Positions 45,557-54,417 of a stretch of DNA of 64,000 nt are shown piece after piece. Location of the stretch: NCBI GenBank assembly GCA_014138095.1, contig JACGXE010000017.1, forward strand, positions 31,013 through 95,012, in the 5' to 3' direction. The position numbers and the translations under genes were made by a program. The DNA comes from Ochrobactrum sp. RH2CCR150. Lineage in GTDB: Bacteria > Pseudomonadota > Alphaproteobacteria > Rhizobiales > Rhizobiaceae. The notes beneath the pieces were generated by a model. The model was not told the DNA's origin. It did no database searches and saw only the letters and a list, made by a program, of their open reading frames with translations. How positions within the stretch are numbered: the stretch's first letter is position 1; the number at the start of each line of letters is the position of its first letter.

Positions 45557-47388
45557 ACACCACTTGGCAAGTCGGCGAAGTAGCCGATATCTGAATTTTC
45601 CGGCGTACCAACCAAAAGCGCACGATCAAGGAAGCAGTTAAAGCTCTCGCAGGAAGTCTCCGGTGACAGAACACACGAATGACAGGCGGCATGAGAGAAG
45701 CTCGTGTGCGAACCCATTGCTTCCGTGATGCAGAGCGGATCAGAAGAACACCACTCCATAGCGGCGATTGCACGACTCAGAATGCCGGCAATTCTTTTTG
45801 CCTGGCCCTGACGCTGCAGACCGCCGAGTGTGCCATCGGAGTCAGTCGTTGCCGTGTAGATAAGAATGCCTGCCATCTTCTCATCGCCGGAGTCAGCATA
45901 GATGCGCTCCTGCAGAGATGCACTTGAGTATCCGCACTCCAGCGTCAGTTGGCGCATCAGGGCATGCGCAAGTGTATGACACAGCATGTATCTCGCTGTG
46001 ATAGTCTTGTCGGGTTCGGCAGCGGAGCCATATCGCGACTGCCAGTCTGCCCGGTACATCTCGTGGCATTCGGCAGCACGAGCACGGACATCATCGCGCC
46101 CTTCCCAAGCCCCGAGCGTCTTTTCATTAAGAGCAAGGAATATACCCTCACCGCGCACTTCAATCGCCGGCAGCCAGGGGAGCTTCGTCACAGAAAGCTT
46201 TGCAACTTCGGGTGCATCAGGATCGCCGGGCGGGTTGATGCGCGTGAAGCCGGTCAGCGCCCGAACCTCGCGGAGCCTGACCGCACGAACGACGGTCGAT
46301 ACCTTCTCGCTGATATCGCTTGGCACATCCTCGCGCCTGATTTCAAATTCGAGGTCCTTATCAACGTGATCGCCAGGCTCCTCCACAAACTGTCTGAACT
46401 CGGCCGGGCGAAGATCATCGGTCGCGATCTCCTTATAGCTTTGCAGTCGACGCTCGATGACATCGGCTAGTTGCTCCGGCGTCATCTTCAATTCTTTCAA
46501 ATGCGGACCCAGCTCACCTTCGGCATGTATCTCGATAAAGATGACACGCTTCGCCGGGTCGACGACATTAACAAGCGTAGCCCAGAAATCCCCAAGCACA
46601 ACCTGGAGCTGGTCTGACCATGGGGGGATACTGAGAGCCGATTGCGTGATTGGGAAATAAAGGTTTGAAGCACCACGCTGGACCCCTACTGGGTGTTCCG
46701 TGCAGATCTCATCAGCATCTGGAAGCCACGGCCTTTTGCCGTTGCAGTGCAGATGTTCCCAAGTACCCTTCGAAAAAATTCCATCCATTGATCGCGACTG
46801 ATGGCAGTCAGGACAGCGAAGGACCAAGCCAGCAAGACCCGCCCCCTCAGCCTTGAGGGTCATTCTTTTTTTTCGTTCGCAAGTGGGCAAATGTCCAAGC
46901 CAGTAATCCCATGGAAACTCGTCGACATGTCCCCTGGTGCAGGCAAAGACAAAGCGAACAGGGATCGTATAAATCTTGTGCTGCCCAGGATTTTTGTCCG
47001 TACAACGCGCGCAAAAGCGGTAGGCCTCGCCATCATCAAAGGACCATGTGCGTTCAGGCCCGATTTCTTCACACACTGGGCATTGCAGCCACTGGGGGAA
47101 CCGCACCGCTACGAGACGACGACGGTCCGGGTCTTCTCCCTTAGGACGCTGTTCAATAACCGGCGGGAGACGAAATCCGTGCACTCCCAGCTTTTTCTCA
47201 AGGCGAGTCTCCCGGATGGTCTGGGAATTCGCAAGGCCTGCCGGCCAAAAAGATTCATCCCAGGCCTCCAGCCCAGCTGCCATCCCGGAAACGGGAGCCT
47301 TCTCGGTTCTGAAGTCGACAATGGCCCCCGGGCCAAAAAGCGAGGCAACAGCGCTGCGTCTCAGCTCCTGCAAATCGTTATTCGACAT
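45553..47388 (-). CDS. drmB: DrmB-like DUF1998 protein (DISARM core)
   Basis: A 611-residue protein. The N-terminus (LRRSAVASLFGPGAIVDFRT) and the several Cys pairs (CPVCEE, CARC, CPDCHQ) that probably bind zinc are typical of DrmB. The C-terminal DUF1998 domain is seen in YSSASLQERIYA, MAGILIYTATTDSDGTLGGL and a cysteine-rich end (HAACHSCVLSPETSCESFNC). In DISARM, DrmB forms a complex with the DrmA helicase. The start overlaps drmA by 11 bases. Confidence 0.9.
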   Translation of the reverse strand: MSNNDLQELRRSAVASLFGPGAIVDFRTEKAPVSGMAAGLEAWDESFWPAGLANSQTIRETRLEKKLGVHGFRLPPVIEQRPKGEDPDRRRLVAVRFPQWLQCPVCEEIGPERTWSFDDGEAYRFCARCTDKNPGQHKIYTIPVRFVFACTRGHVDEFPWDYWLGHLPTCERKKRMTLKAEGAGLAGLVLRCPDCHQSRSMDGIFSKGTWEHLHCNGKRPWLPDADEICTEHPVGVQRGASNLYFPITQSALSIPPWSDQLQVVLGDFWATLVNVVDPAKRVIFIEIHAEGELGPHLKELKMTPEQLADVIERRLQSYKEIATDDLRPAEFRQFVEEPGDHVDKDLEFEIRREDVPSDISEKVSTVVRAVRLREVRALTGFTRINPPGDPDAPEVAKLSVTKLPWLPAIEVRGEGIFLALNEKTLGAWEGRDDVRARAAECHEMYRADWQSRYGSAAEPDKTITARYMLCHTLAHALMRQLTLECGYSSASLQERIYADSGDEKMAGILIYTATTDSDGTLGGLQRQGQAKRIAGILSRAIAAMEWCSSDPLCITEAMGSHTSFSHAACHSCVLSPETSCESFNCFLDRALLVGTPENSDIGYFADLPSGV

Positions 47389-50300
47389 CTTTTTTCTCTT
47401 TCGCCCTAAGCCGCTTTGCCATGCGGAAGGGTGTTCCGGCTTCCACGTTTCTCATTGAATTAAGAGTTGACCAGGCAGACCCGGGTGTACGCCCGAGTGC
47501 TTTTTTCCATGCAACGCGCTCAGCACTTTGCAACAGTGATGCATTCACCTTGTAGTCCTGCCAGTAGTAAGCTGGCGCCCGATCACTCCATTGCTCGAAC
47601 TTTCGCTCGAGTTCGGCACGGACATCCCGCTCCTCTGGATCAATGCGCGCTGCCCGCGCGACGATCAGATCGATCAACTCGCGCGCCTTTGCAATTGCTG
47701 GATCGTCGAGGCCGGGACGATCCAGCATACCCGGCGCCAGATGCCGGACGGCCGCCACCAGCGCTGCGTGTAGGGCCCGGTCACGCGCCCGGGATGCAAA
47801 CGGCGTGACGCTTGTCGCCTCGACGTCGCGGTACAGCGCCTGATGCCATCCTGGAAAGGTTTCAAAGTGAGAGCGGTCGCGAGCCTTGGCATTGTTCAAG
47901 ATCGCAACGACGAGTCCGCTCACCTTGCCGCGGCCAACACGGCTCGTTGCCTGGATATACTCGGCCGTGGTCTTTGGCTGACCGTTGACGATCATCAGAC
48001 CAAGGCGCGGGATGTCAACTCCAACGCTGACCATGTTTGTGGCCAGAACAACATCAAGCGATCCCGGATCGTCCGCCTCGATGGCAAGCTTGCCGAGCAT
48101 CGCCAAGATATCTTCTTGGGTGCGACGTGATGTGAGTTCTTCGACCTCCTTAACGACACGTGGCTTCTCGTACCTGGCCTTGCGATAAATATCGATACTG
48201 TCAGCAACGTCGTCCTGCATCAGGACGAGTGCGCCGCCGAGTTCTCGGAGCGAGTTAAAATACCCAACCAGCGTCGAGTATGGATCACGCTGCTTCTTCG
48301 TGGAGAAAGCAGCCGCAGCAGACTGAAGAAGGGAGGCCGAAACTGCTTGAAGCGTAAACTTTGCCGATCGGCCCGCAGTGCTAACGCCAATATATCGCCG
48401 GCCAGTTGACTTCGGATCAAGCACAGCAAAGCCGGAATCGTTGTGATTAATGGCCGGCGGCGGAAACTGACAGGCGGTTCTATCGAAGAGGTCCTTTACC
48501 TGCTCCAAGGCGCGCCTGATCGTCGCCGTTGATCCGATCACCTTCGGTGAACGCTGTCCGTTCGAAAAAAGTAGATCGAAGGCCGCCTCGTAGGTGCCGG
48601 TAACGGTGCCGAGCGGCCCGGAGATCAGATGCAGTTCGTCCTGTATAATGAGGTCAGGCGGCGCGTTACGCGAGATACCAAAAAGATCGTTGGTCTCGGG
48701 ACGGCGCACGATCTGGGCAAATTTGTCGACGGTTCCCACTATGAGTGTCGGGCGGACACGATAAACATCATCATCTACGGTCCAGACCTGAATATGGCCT
48801 CGTGCAACGCAGTCGCCGGTAGTGCAGCTGGCAATAACTGGAGAGACAACGGACGCCTGGTTCCAAGAAATCTTGTTGTGGCAGATCGGGCATAAAGCCA
48901 GCTGTTTTGGTGAGGATACCTCGCGCGATCCCTGCAGCGACATAAACGCCTCGGCGAGACGGTTGGGCGTTGCATCGCCGCCGACCCAAAGACCAATAGA
49001 AAAAGGCTCATCGCCAAGAAGCGCCATCCCCTTGGGCACATCCACCTTGTCGGTCCGAATCAGCTCGCAAGCCAGCATCATGGCGGCCGAGCGTGCAAAT
49101 TGCTGAGTGGTCAACAGTCGAAGCGTGTAGCGCATAAGCGCCGCAACGCCGGCCCGGTCAGCCGGATCATCAGACAAGCGACGGAAGAAGGCAACGAAGG
49201 CAATGAGCGCGAGATAGGCTTCTGTCTTGCCGCCGCCCGTTGGAAACCAGAGCAGGTCCATCGTGCGACGGTGATCATCGTCGCGCCGCGCCGAGGAGAC
49301 AGCACTCAAGAGCAGAAAGCCGAGCTGGAATGGTCTCCACTGAAGATCGCCAAAAGCGGCTTTCTCCTTATCCCATTCATGCTGAATATGCATCGCAAGA
49401 TTGGCAAGCTGGAATGCTCTGCGCAGAGCAGGATCAGAGCAAATCTGTCCCGCTGATATCTGCATGCGCGAAAGCACGTCTTCGCACTGTTTGAGATTTT
49501 CTTCGGCCGTCTTTGCGTTCGCCGCGGACAAACCCTTCACCAGCTTTTTCTGGTCATCAAGCCACTCACCATAGGCATTACTGAGCGCCATGAGGGATGA
49601 GGCAAGCGAAGACTCATCGGCGAAGGCAAGTGCTTTTGCTGACAGCGCAGCGGCAGGAAGTTTCTTGAAGACATCGTGGCCTGCGGCATCGACACCAGGC
49701 ACCGTCGCAGCAGGAAGCCAGCTGGTTGCCACCCAAGAAACTGTTGGAAGCTCTCCTTCGTTGACCGCCGTAACCGCGCCCCATTTTGCCGAGCAAATGT
49801 GACCGGCTGCGAATTCATACACGTTCCGGAAGAGCAGGAGATTCGAGCGCTCGTCAGGATCACCCGGCGTTTTTGCCTGCTCGCCGCGCCATGCCGGCTT
49901 TGGCAAGAGAGTTGTTTCACCCATAGGCTCAACATTAATGGATGTCTGAAACAAACAGGCCATTTCCATTTCATCACGCCCTTCGCCAGCGGGCGCGACA
50001 TTCACAAGCGAGAGCGTAACAAGTAGTCTGTCCGATGCCTTTACACAGCGAATATGAAGCTTAGCTCCGTCTGCCTCAGGCGAACCTTTAGCGAGATCAA
50101 TCCACGGGTTCGGAGATGAAAGCTGGATTTCCCTGACAACATCAACTGGTTCGCGTACCCACGATTTTTCATCCTCAGAAGTTTTGGGAGGCACCAGACG
50201 ATATCGCGCGAACCTTATGCGTGCAGAAATCTTCGGATTTCCACTTAGCGATACCGAGAACGATAAACCGGCAACGGATGGCTTTTGCGATGACGCCGCT

Positions 50301-50545
50301 GGAACAGCCTCGGCCTCTCCTGAATCATCGCTGTCGGAAGAGTTGGCTGCGCTGCCGGTTGCCAGCGTGTCGTCATCCTCACCCGCCATCTGCGTTCTCT
50401 GTGGCCAGAGAATGCCGGTCAGGTAGACGTCTGTAGGACGATCTTTAATCAACACTTCTTCGTCGCTGCGCGGACCAATCAGGTCCTCGGCCAGGCGCTG
50501 AGCGAGGCTTGTACGATCAATCGAGCTGTCAGGCTCCTGCGACAT
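47378..50545 (-). CDS. drmA: DrmA-like helicase (DISARM core)
   Basis: A 1055-residue SF2-type helicase. Walker A WFPTGGGKTEAY is near residue 433; the DEAD-box-type motif is DELH in LIIQDELHLISGPLGT near 634; the C-terminal helicase motifs VSVGVDIPRLGLMIVNGQP and QATSRVGRG are near 840-866. These are characteristic of DrmA. I chose ATG at 50545 (AAAGGG upstream) over the frame's ATG at 50614, as it needs only a 17-base overlap with the uvrD-like stop. DISARM restricts incoming unmodified phage DNA through DrmAB with a methylase marking self. Confidence 0.9.
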   Translation of the reverse strand: MSQEPDSSIDRTSLAQRLAEDLIGPRSDEEVLIKDRPTDVYLTGILWPQRTQMAGEDDDTLATGSAANSSDSDDSGEAEAVPAASSQKPSVAGLSFSVSLSGNPKISARIRFARYRLVPPKTSEDEKSWVREPVDVVREIQLSSPNPWIDLAKGSPEADGAKLHIRCVKASDRLLVTLSLVNVAPAGEGRDEMEMACLFQTSINVEPMGETTLLPKPAWRGEQAKTPGDPDERSNLLLFRNVYEFAAGHICSAKWGAVTAVNEGELPTVSWVATSWLPAATVPGVDAAGHDVFKKLPAAALSAKALAFADESSLASSLMALSNAYGEWLDDQKKLVKGLSAANAKTAEENLKQCEDVLSRMQISAGQICSDPALRRAFQLANLAMHIQHEWDKEKAAFGDLQWRPFQLGFLLLSAVSSARRDDDHRRTMDLLWFPTGGGKTEAYLALIAFVAFFRRLSDDPADRAGVAALMRYTLRLLTTQQFARSAAMMLACELIRTDKVDVPKGMALLGDEPFSIGLWVGGDATPNRLAEAFMSLQGSREVSSPKQLALCPICHNKISWNQASVVSPVIASCTTGDCVARGHIQVWTVDDDVYRVRPTLIVGTVDKFAQIVRRPETNDLFGISRNAPPDLIIQDELHLISGPLGTVTGTYEAAFDLLFSNGQRSPKVIGSTATIRRALEQVKDLFDRTACQFPPPAINHNDSGFAVLDPKSTGRRYIGVSTAGRSAKFTLQAVSASLLQSAAAAFSTKKQRDPYSTLVGYFNSLRELGGALVLMQDDVADSIDIYRKARYEKPRVVKEVEELTSRRTQEDILAMLGKLAIEADDPGSLDVVLATNMVSVGVDIPRLGLMIVNGQPKTTAEYIQATSRVGRGKVSGLVVAILNNAKARDRSHFETFPGWHQALYRDVEATSVTPFASRARDRALHAALVAAVRHLAPGMLDRPGLDDPAIAKARELIDLIVARAARIDPEERDVRAELERKFEQWSDRAPAYYWQDYKVNASLLQSAERVAWKKALGRTPGSAWSTLNSMRNVEAGTPFRMAKRLRAKEKKDVE

Positions 50546-52406
50546 TGAAGAACCCTTTCGTATAGGCGGCAATCCGCGGTGCCAGAATGAAGCCGGATTG
50601 CTGCCACGGTGCATGCAGATTTTCTAGCTGCGGATCATCAGGCGGCAACACCATGGTGCGCGCACCAAAGCTACGGACGTATCTGATAGAGTACGGGATG
50701 TTGAGCTTACGCCCTTTGCCCCACGCGCCCATCGTCTTGGCAATATCCCACATGTCATTGACAAAGGCGTTTGAAAGCAGGCCAAGAGGCGCTGAAGTCT
50801 CTGGTTCTACTACTTGATATTTCCATCCATGGCTGGCCGAGAGCTGAAGCTTAAGCGGCGCCAGCCTACATGCATGATCGATAAGCCACGCCTGTGCAGC
50901 AGTACACTCTTCAAGACTTAAGGATGCAGTTCCAACGAGCCCGGTTGCGCTGATATCTTCACCGCGTCCAATCTCGATCATCGCGGACGGAGAGCCATCC
51001 TTTCCTTTCGCGGCAATGCCGCGATATGCCCGTTGACCTTTCGAGCCAAAATTGTTCGTTCCTGCGGCCTTCCCAACGCGCAGAGACTGTCGCGCACGCG
51101 TCGAGCCAACAAAGAGAACACGAGATTCCTCTTCCTCGTCAGCTGTATTTTCAAACTCAGACTCTTCCGGCAAAAGCAGAATAACATCATCCGCCTCCCG
51201 CCCCTTGCTTGCATGAATGGTACCGATGATCGGCCCTGGCAGACCAAATTCTCTTGTGGCAAGTTCGACTGGCGGCGCGGTTCTGCCAAGTCGCCGGCGA
51301 AGGCGGATCATCTCAAGCGAGCCATCTGCCGCGCCGCCAAAGCGTGTCAAAAGCCGCCACGCTTCCTCGGCACAATAATCAGGCGGACAAGAGTTTTCGA
51401 CGCGGCTAAGCCAGCGCCGCACAAACTCATCCTTACCCATGTGGCTTACTGTGAAATCATGAAAGCAGATCGCAAGCCAGGGAGGGAGGCTTACGCCAAA
51501 TCCAGACAGGCGAAGGCTATGCGGCACGGTACAAAACTGCGAGGCGATCAGAGCCTCCGCCCGACTGCGAAACAGCACAAGAGAGCCCCGTGCAAGAGTC
51601 TCAAGCCCGAGACTCTTGACGTCGACATCATTGGCACTGGCATGTTTCTCAATAGCCTCGCGAACCTTGCCAAAAAGCCCACTACCTTTTCCAAGAACGG
51701 TCGAGCGAACACCAGAGAAGATCGAGATCAGACCAGGTGACTTCGTTCTGTGAATTGTGTCGAGAGCAATGGACTCGAACTTCAACGAGGAACCAGGGCC
51801 GATGCGCTCCAGCAACGGCTTATCAGCTGAATCTATCTCTAATTTTTCGTCTTCCGAAAATCCGTAGATAGCCTGCGCAGCATCAGCAAAAACAGTGACA
51901 CCGCAGCTTGGCCGAAGCTTTGTGATGATTGCCTCAACAAGGTCGGCGCGAATGCCGACAAGGTCCTGTGCTTCGTCAACGATGACGTGCTCGGCATCAT
52001 CAAGATGCTCGGCGACTTCATCGCTGCTTCTCACAAGCTCAAGTACATGCTCGATGTTGGCTTCATAGGTGCCAGTCAATTTGGCATTCGCCTCAAAACC
52101 TGAATGTATTGACCATGCGTGAGAGTCGAGTGTGGCTATTCGCACAGCAGCTGCGTCCTGTCCAAGATACGCATAAAGCCGTGCACGAATTTCGGCGACA
52201 GCCGTTCTCGTGAAGCTGATCATCCATGTTCTGGAAGGCTGAACATCACACTCCGACACCAGGTAGTTGAGGCGTGCGCAGGCGACAGCAGTCTTGCCTG
52301 TACCAGGGCCGGCATCGACAATAAGACGGCGTGTCTCACCGGCACCGATCACAGCGCGCTGCGAGGCGTCCCAATCTGTAACAGTGAACCCAGCGCTTGC
52401 GTCCAT
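50529..52406 (-). CDS. UvrD/Rep-family SF1 helicase, first gene of the DrmAB operon
   Basis: A 625-residue helicase. Walker A GPGTGKT is at about 33-39, SFTRTAVAEIR is motif Ia, Walker B VIVDEAQD at 141-148, and the C-terminal motifs GTIHASKGREADDVILL and LFVGSTRARQSLRVG are intact. A C-terminal region from about residue 480 has no recognised domain. It is not a usual DISARM component; the close overlap with drmA and shared direction argue that it belongs to the same defence system. Its promoter is in the 343-base gap facing the methyltransferase gene. Confidence 0.88.
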   Translation of the reverse strand: MDASAGFTVTDWDASQRAVIGAGETRRLIVDAGPGTGKTAVACARLNYLVSECDVQPSRTWMISFTRTAVAEIRARLYAYLGQDAAAVRIATLDSHAWSIHSGFEANAKLTGTYEANIEHVLELVRSSDEVAEHLDDAEHVIVDEAQDLVGIRADLVEAIITKLRPSCGVTVFADAAQAIYGFSEDEKLEIDSADKPLLERIGPGSSLKFESIALDTIHRTKSPGLISIFSGVRSTVLGKGSGLFGKVREAIEKHASANDVDVKSLGLETLARGSLVLFRSRAEALIASQFCTVPHSLRLSGFGVSLPPWLAICFHDFTVSHMGKDEFVRRWLSRVENSCPPDYCAEEAWRLLTRFGGAADGSLEMIRLRRRLGRTAPPVELATREFGLPGPIIGTIHASKGREADDVILLLPEESEFENTADEEEESRVLFVGSTRARQSLRVGKAAGTNNFGSKGQRAYRGIAAKGKDGSPSAMIEIGRGEDISATGLVGTASLSLEECTAAQAWLIDHACRLAPLKLQLSASHGWKYQVVEPETSAPLGLLSNAFVNDMWDIAKTMGAWGKGRKLNIPYSIRYVRSFGARTMVLPPDDPQLENLHAPWQQSGFILAPRIAAYTKGFFNVAGA

Positions 52407-52749
52407 TACCGGACCCTTACGCGGAGAGAGAATCGAAAGATCATCCTCACCTTTGCGCGGCAGACATCACTGCCCCGCCCTCCATGCAAAGACTTGTTGT
52501 TGTTTGCCAATTTTCTAAAGAACAACCGGCAGCTTCAATTAACTACATCCCGCCTTCGAAGGTCAATCGCGACGTGACCATTGCCTGACGAGATTTCCTT
52601 GAGATGCCACCGCTGCCGCCGTGTTTGGTCAGACAGATCGAAAACCACGCCTTATATGTGGATTTTTACTGTTGCCCGTTGTTCCATTTTTGTTCGCATG
52701 ACATCATGTCAAAAATCGACCCAGCGATTCGCGATCAAGAAAGGCCTTC
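52407..52749. promoter_or_regulatory. Divergent control region of the DrmAB-like operon and R-M operon
   Basis: Non-coding gap between the divergent helicase and methyltransferase genes. At 52699-52711 there is a perfect dyad TGACAT-C-ATGTCA, 39 bases before the methyltransferase start. The methyltransferase carries an N-terminal HTH domain, so this dyad is the natural candidate for its operator. Promoter elements could not be assigned with certainty. Confidence 0.45.
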
Positions 52750-53961
52750 ATGTCTACGTTTTCCGACCTCCGCCTCCAGGCTGGCCTGACAATTCGCGAT
52801 GCAGCACAACAGCTTGGCTATACGGAGCGGCAGATTTATCGCTTCGAGACGGGCGAAGCAGAGCCTCGGAAACATGTCCTAGATATGCTGCGAATTATGG
52901 GAAGACCCGAGCCGGCCCAGACCCGCTTTACATTCATCGACCTTTTCGCTGGCATCGGGGGCCTTCGACGCGGCTTCGATGCTATCGGGGGCCACTGCGT
53001 TTTCACCTCCGAATGGAACAAGTTTGCGCAGCAGACCTATGCCGCCAACTTTCGGGACAACCGCCCTATTGAAGGCGACATAACAAAAGTCTCCACGGAC
53101 GAGATTCCGGATCACGATGTGTTGGTCGCTGGCTTTCCATGCCAGCCCTTCTCTATCGCAGGCGTATCAAAGAAGAACTCTCTCGGGCGCAGCCACGGCT
53201 TTGCGGACGAGGCTCAGGGCACGCTGTTTTTTGACGTCGCCCGTATTTTGCAAGCCAAGCGACCCGCCGCTTTCCTGCTGGAGAATGTTAAGAACCTCCA
53301 GAGCCATGACCGTGGCCGGACATTCGATGTCATCATCAAAACTTTGCGCGAAGAGCTTGGCTACCACGTCTATTACAAAATCATCGACGCCAAACACTTT
53401 GTCCCCCAGCATCGGGAGCGCATTGTGATCGTCGGCTTCCGCGATGCCGTCGAATTCTCGTGGGATTATCTGGTCTTGCCGGAAAAAGGCTCTGTACGCC
53501 TTCGTGACATCCTGCATCCCGAAGATGGCTTTGAAGAGCTGGAAGAACCTTACACGACTGGCCCGAAAAGCCTTGTGAATCCCAAGTACACGCTGACAGA
53601 CAAGCTGTGGCAGTACCTTCAGGACTATTCTGCCAAGCATAAGGCAAAGGGCAATGGCTTCGGCTTTGGCCTCGTCACACCGGATGACGTGGCCCGAACG
53701 CTGTCTGCCCGATACTACAAAGATGGTTCGGAAATCCTTGTGAGCCGTGGAAAGAAGAAGAACCCACGCCGCCTTACACCTCGTGAGTGCGCGCGTCTCA
53801 TGGGCTATCCGGATGACTTCAGGATTCCTGTTTCTGACACACAGGCCTACAAGCAGTTTGGCAATTCGGTTGCAGTGCCTGTCTTCTGCGAAGTTGCACG
53901 GATAATGCTGCCGCACATACAGGCGCTCATCAGCGAGCGGAGCCAGCGAAAGGCAGCATAG
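52750..53961 (+). CDS. C5-cytosine DNA methyltransferase with N-terminal HTH
   Basis: A 403-residue enzyme. Residues 1-50 form a Cro/C1-type HTH ([36 protein letters not shown]). The C5 methyltransferase domain follows: motif [17 protein letters not shown] at 62-77, motif [10 protein letters not shown] with catalytic Cys131, ENV at 178-180, [12 protein letters not shown], and motif [11 protein letters not shown]. The HTH suggests it represses its own promoter, as in other Dcm-type regulators. It is followed by Vsr and an MvaI/BcnI-like endonuclease; it might also mark self DNA for the divergent DrmAB-like operon, as DrmMII does in class 2 DISARM. Confidence 0.93.
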   Translation: MSTFSDLRLQAGLTIRDAAQQLGYTERQIYRFETGEAEPRKHVLDMLRIMGRPEPAQTRFTFIDLFAGIGGLRRGFDAIGGHCVFTSEWNKFAQQTYAANFRDNRPIEGDITKVSTDEIPDHDVLVAGFPCQPFSIAGVSKKNSLGRSHGFADEAQGTLFFDVARILQAKRPAAFLLENVKNLQSHDRGRTFDVIIKTLREELGYHVYYKIIDAKHFVPQHRERIVIVGFRDAVEFSWDYLVLPEKGSVRLRDILHPEDGFEELEEPYTTGPKSLVNPKYTLTDKLWQYLQDYSAKHKAKGNGFGFGLVTPDDVARTLSARYYKDGSEILVSRGKKKNPRRLTPRECARLMGYPDDFRIPVSDTQAYKQFGNSVAVPVFCEVARIMLPHIQALISERSQRKAA

Positions 53962-53963
53962 TC

Positions 53964-54416
53964 GTGGCGGATGTCCACAATCCGCAAACGCGAAGCCGCA
54001 ACATGGCTGCTATCAAAGGCAGTCATACAAAGCCCGAGCTTATGGTCCGCCATGCCCTCCACGCGAAAGGGCTCCGTTACAAGCTGCACTCCAAAGACCT
54101 GCCTGGAAAGCCAGACCTGGTATTCCCGAAGTACCGCGCGGTCGTGTTTGTGCATGGATGCTTCTGGCACCGGCATGACTGCCACCTATTCAAATGGCCA
54201 TCCACCCGCCCGGAGTTCTGGGCGGAAAAAATCTCGCGCAATGTTCTCAACGATGATCTCTCGATGTCAAAACTGCGGGAAAATGGCTGGCGGATTGCCA
54301 CAGTATGGGAATGCGCCCTCAAGGGTCGCACCAGACTGGATTTTACCAGTGCTATGCAAAAGCTGGCCGACTGGGTAAAATCCGGAGAATCTATGCTTAC
54401 AATCAGGGGGGAATAA
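53964..54416 (+). CDS. vsr: Very short patch repair endonuclease (Vsr)
   Basis: A 150-residue Vsr enzyme that nicks at T:G mismatches arising from deaminated 5-methylcytosine. Motifs: SRNMAAIKGSHTKPE, metal-binding Asp51 in GKPDLVFPK, and VFVHGCFWHRHDC with His64, Cys66 and His69. GTG at 53964 is two bases after the methyltransferase stop. Presence of Vsr confirms that the neighbouring methyltransferase makes 5-methylcytosine. It may also assist restriction. Confidence 0.94.
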   Translation: MADVHNPQTRSRNMAAIKGSHTKPELMVRHALHAKGLRYKLHSKDLPGKPDLVFPKYRAVVFVHGCFWHRHDCHLFKWPSTRPEFWAEKISRNVLNDDLSMSKLRENGWRIATVWECALKGRTRLDFTSAMQKLADWVKSGESMLTIRGE

Positions 54417-54417
54417 T

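Noticed and set aside
53167..53916. 249-codon minus-strand frame within the methyltransferase gene
   Set aside because: All C5 methyltransferase motifs are on the plus strand; the minus frame is a shadow.
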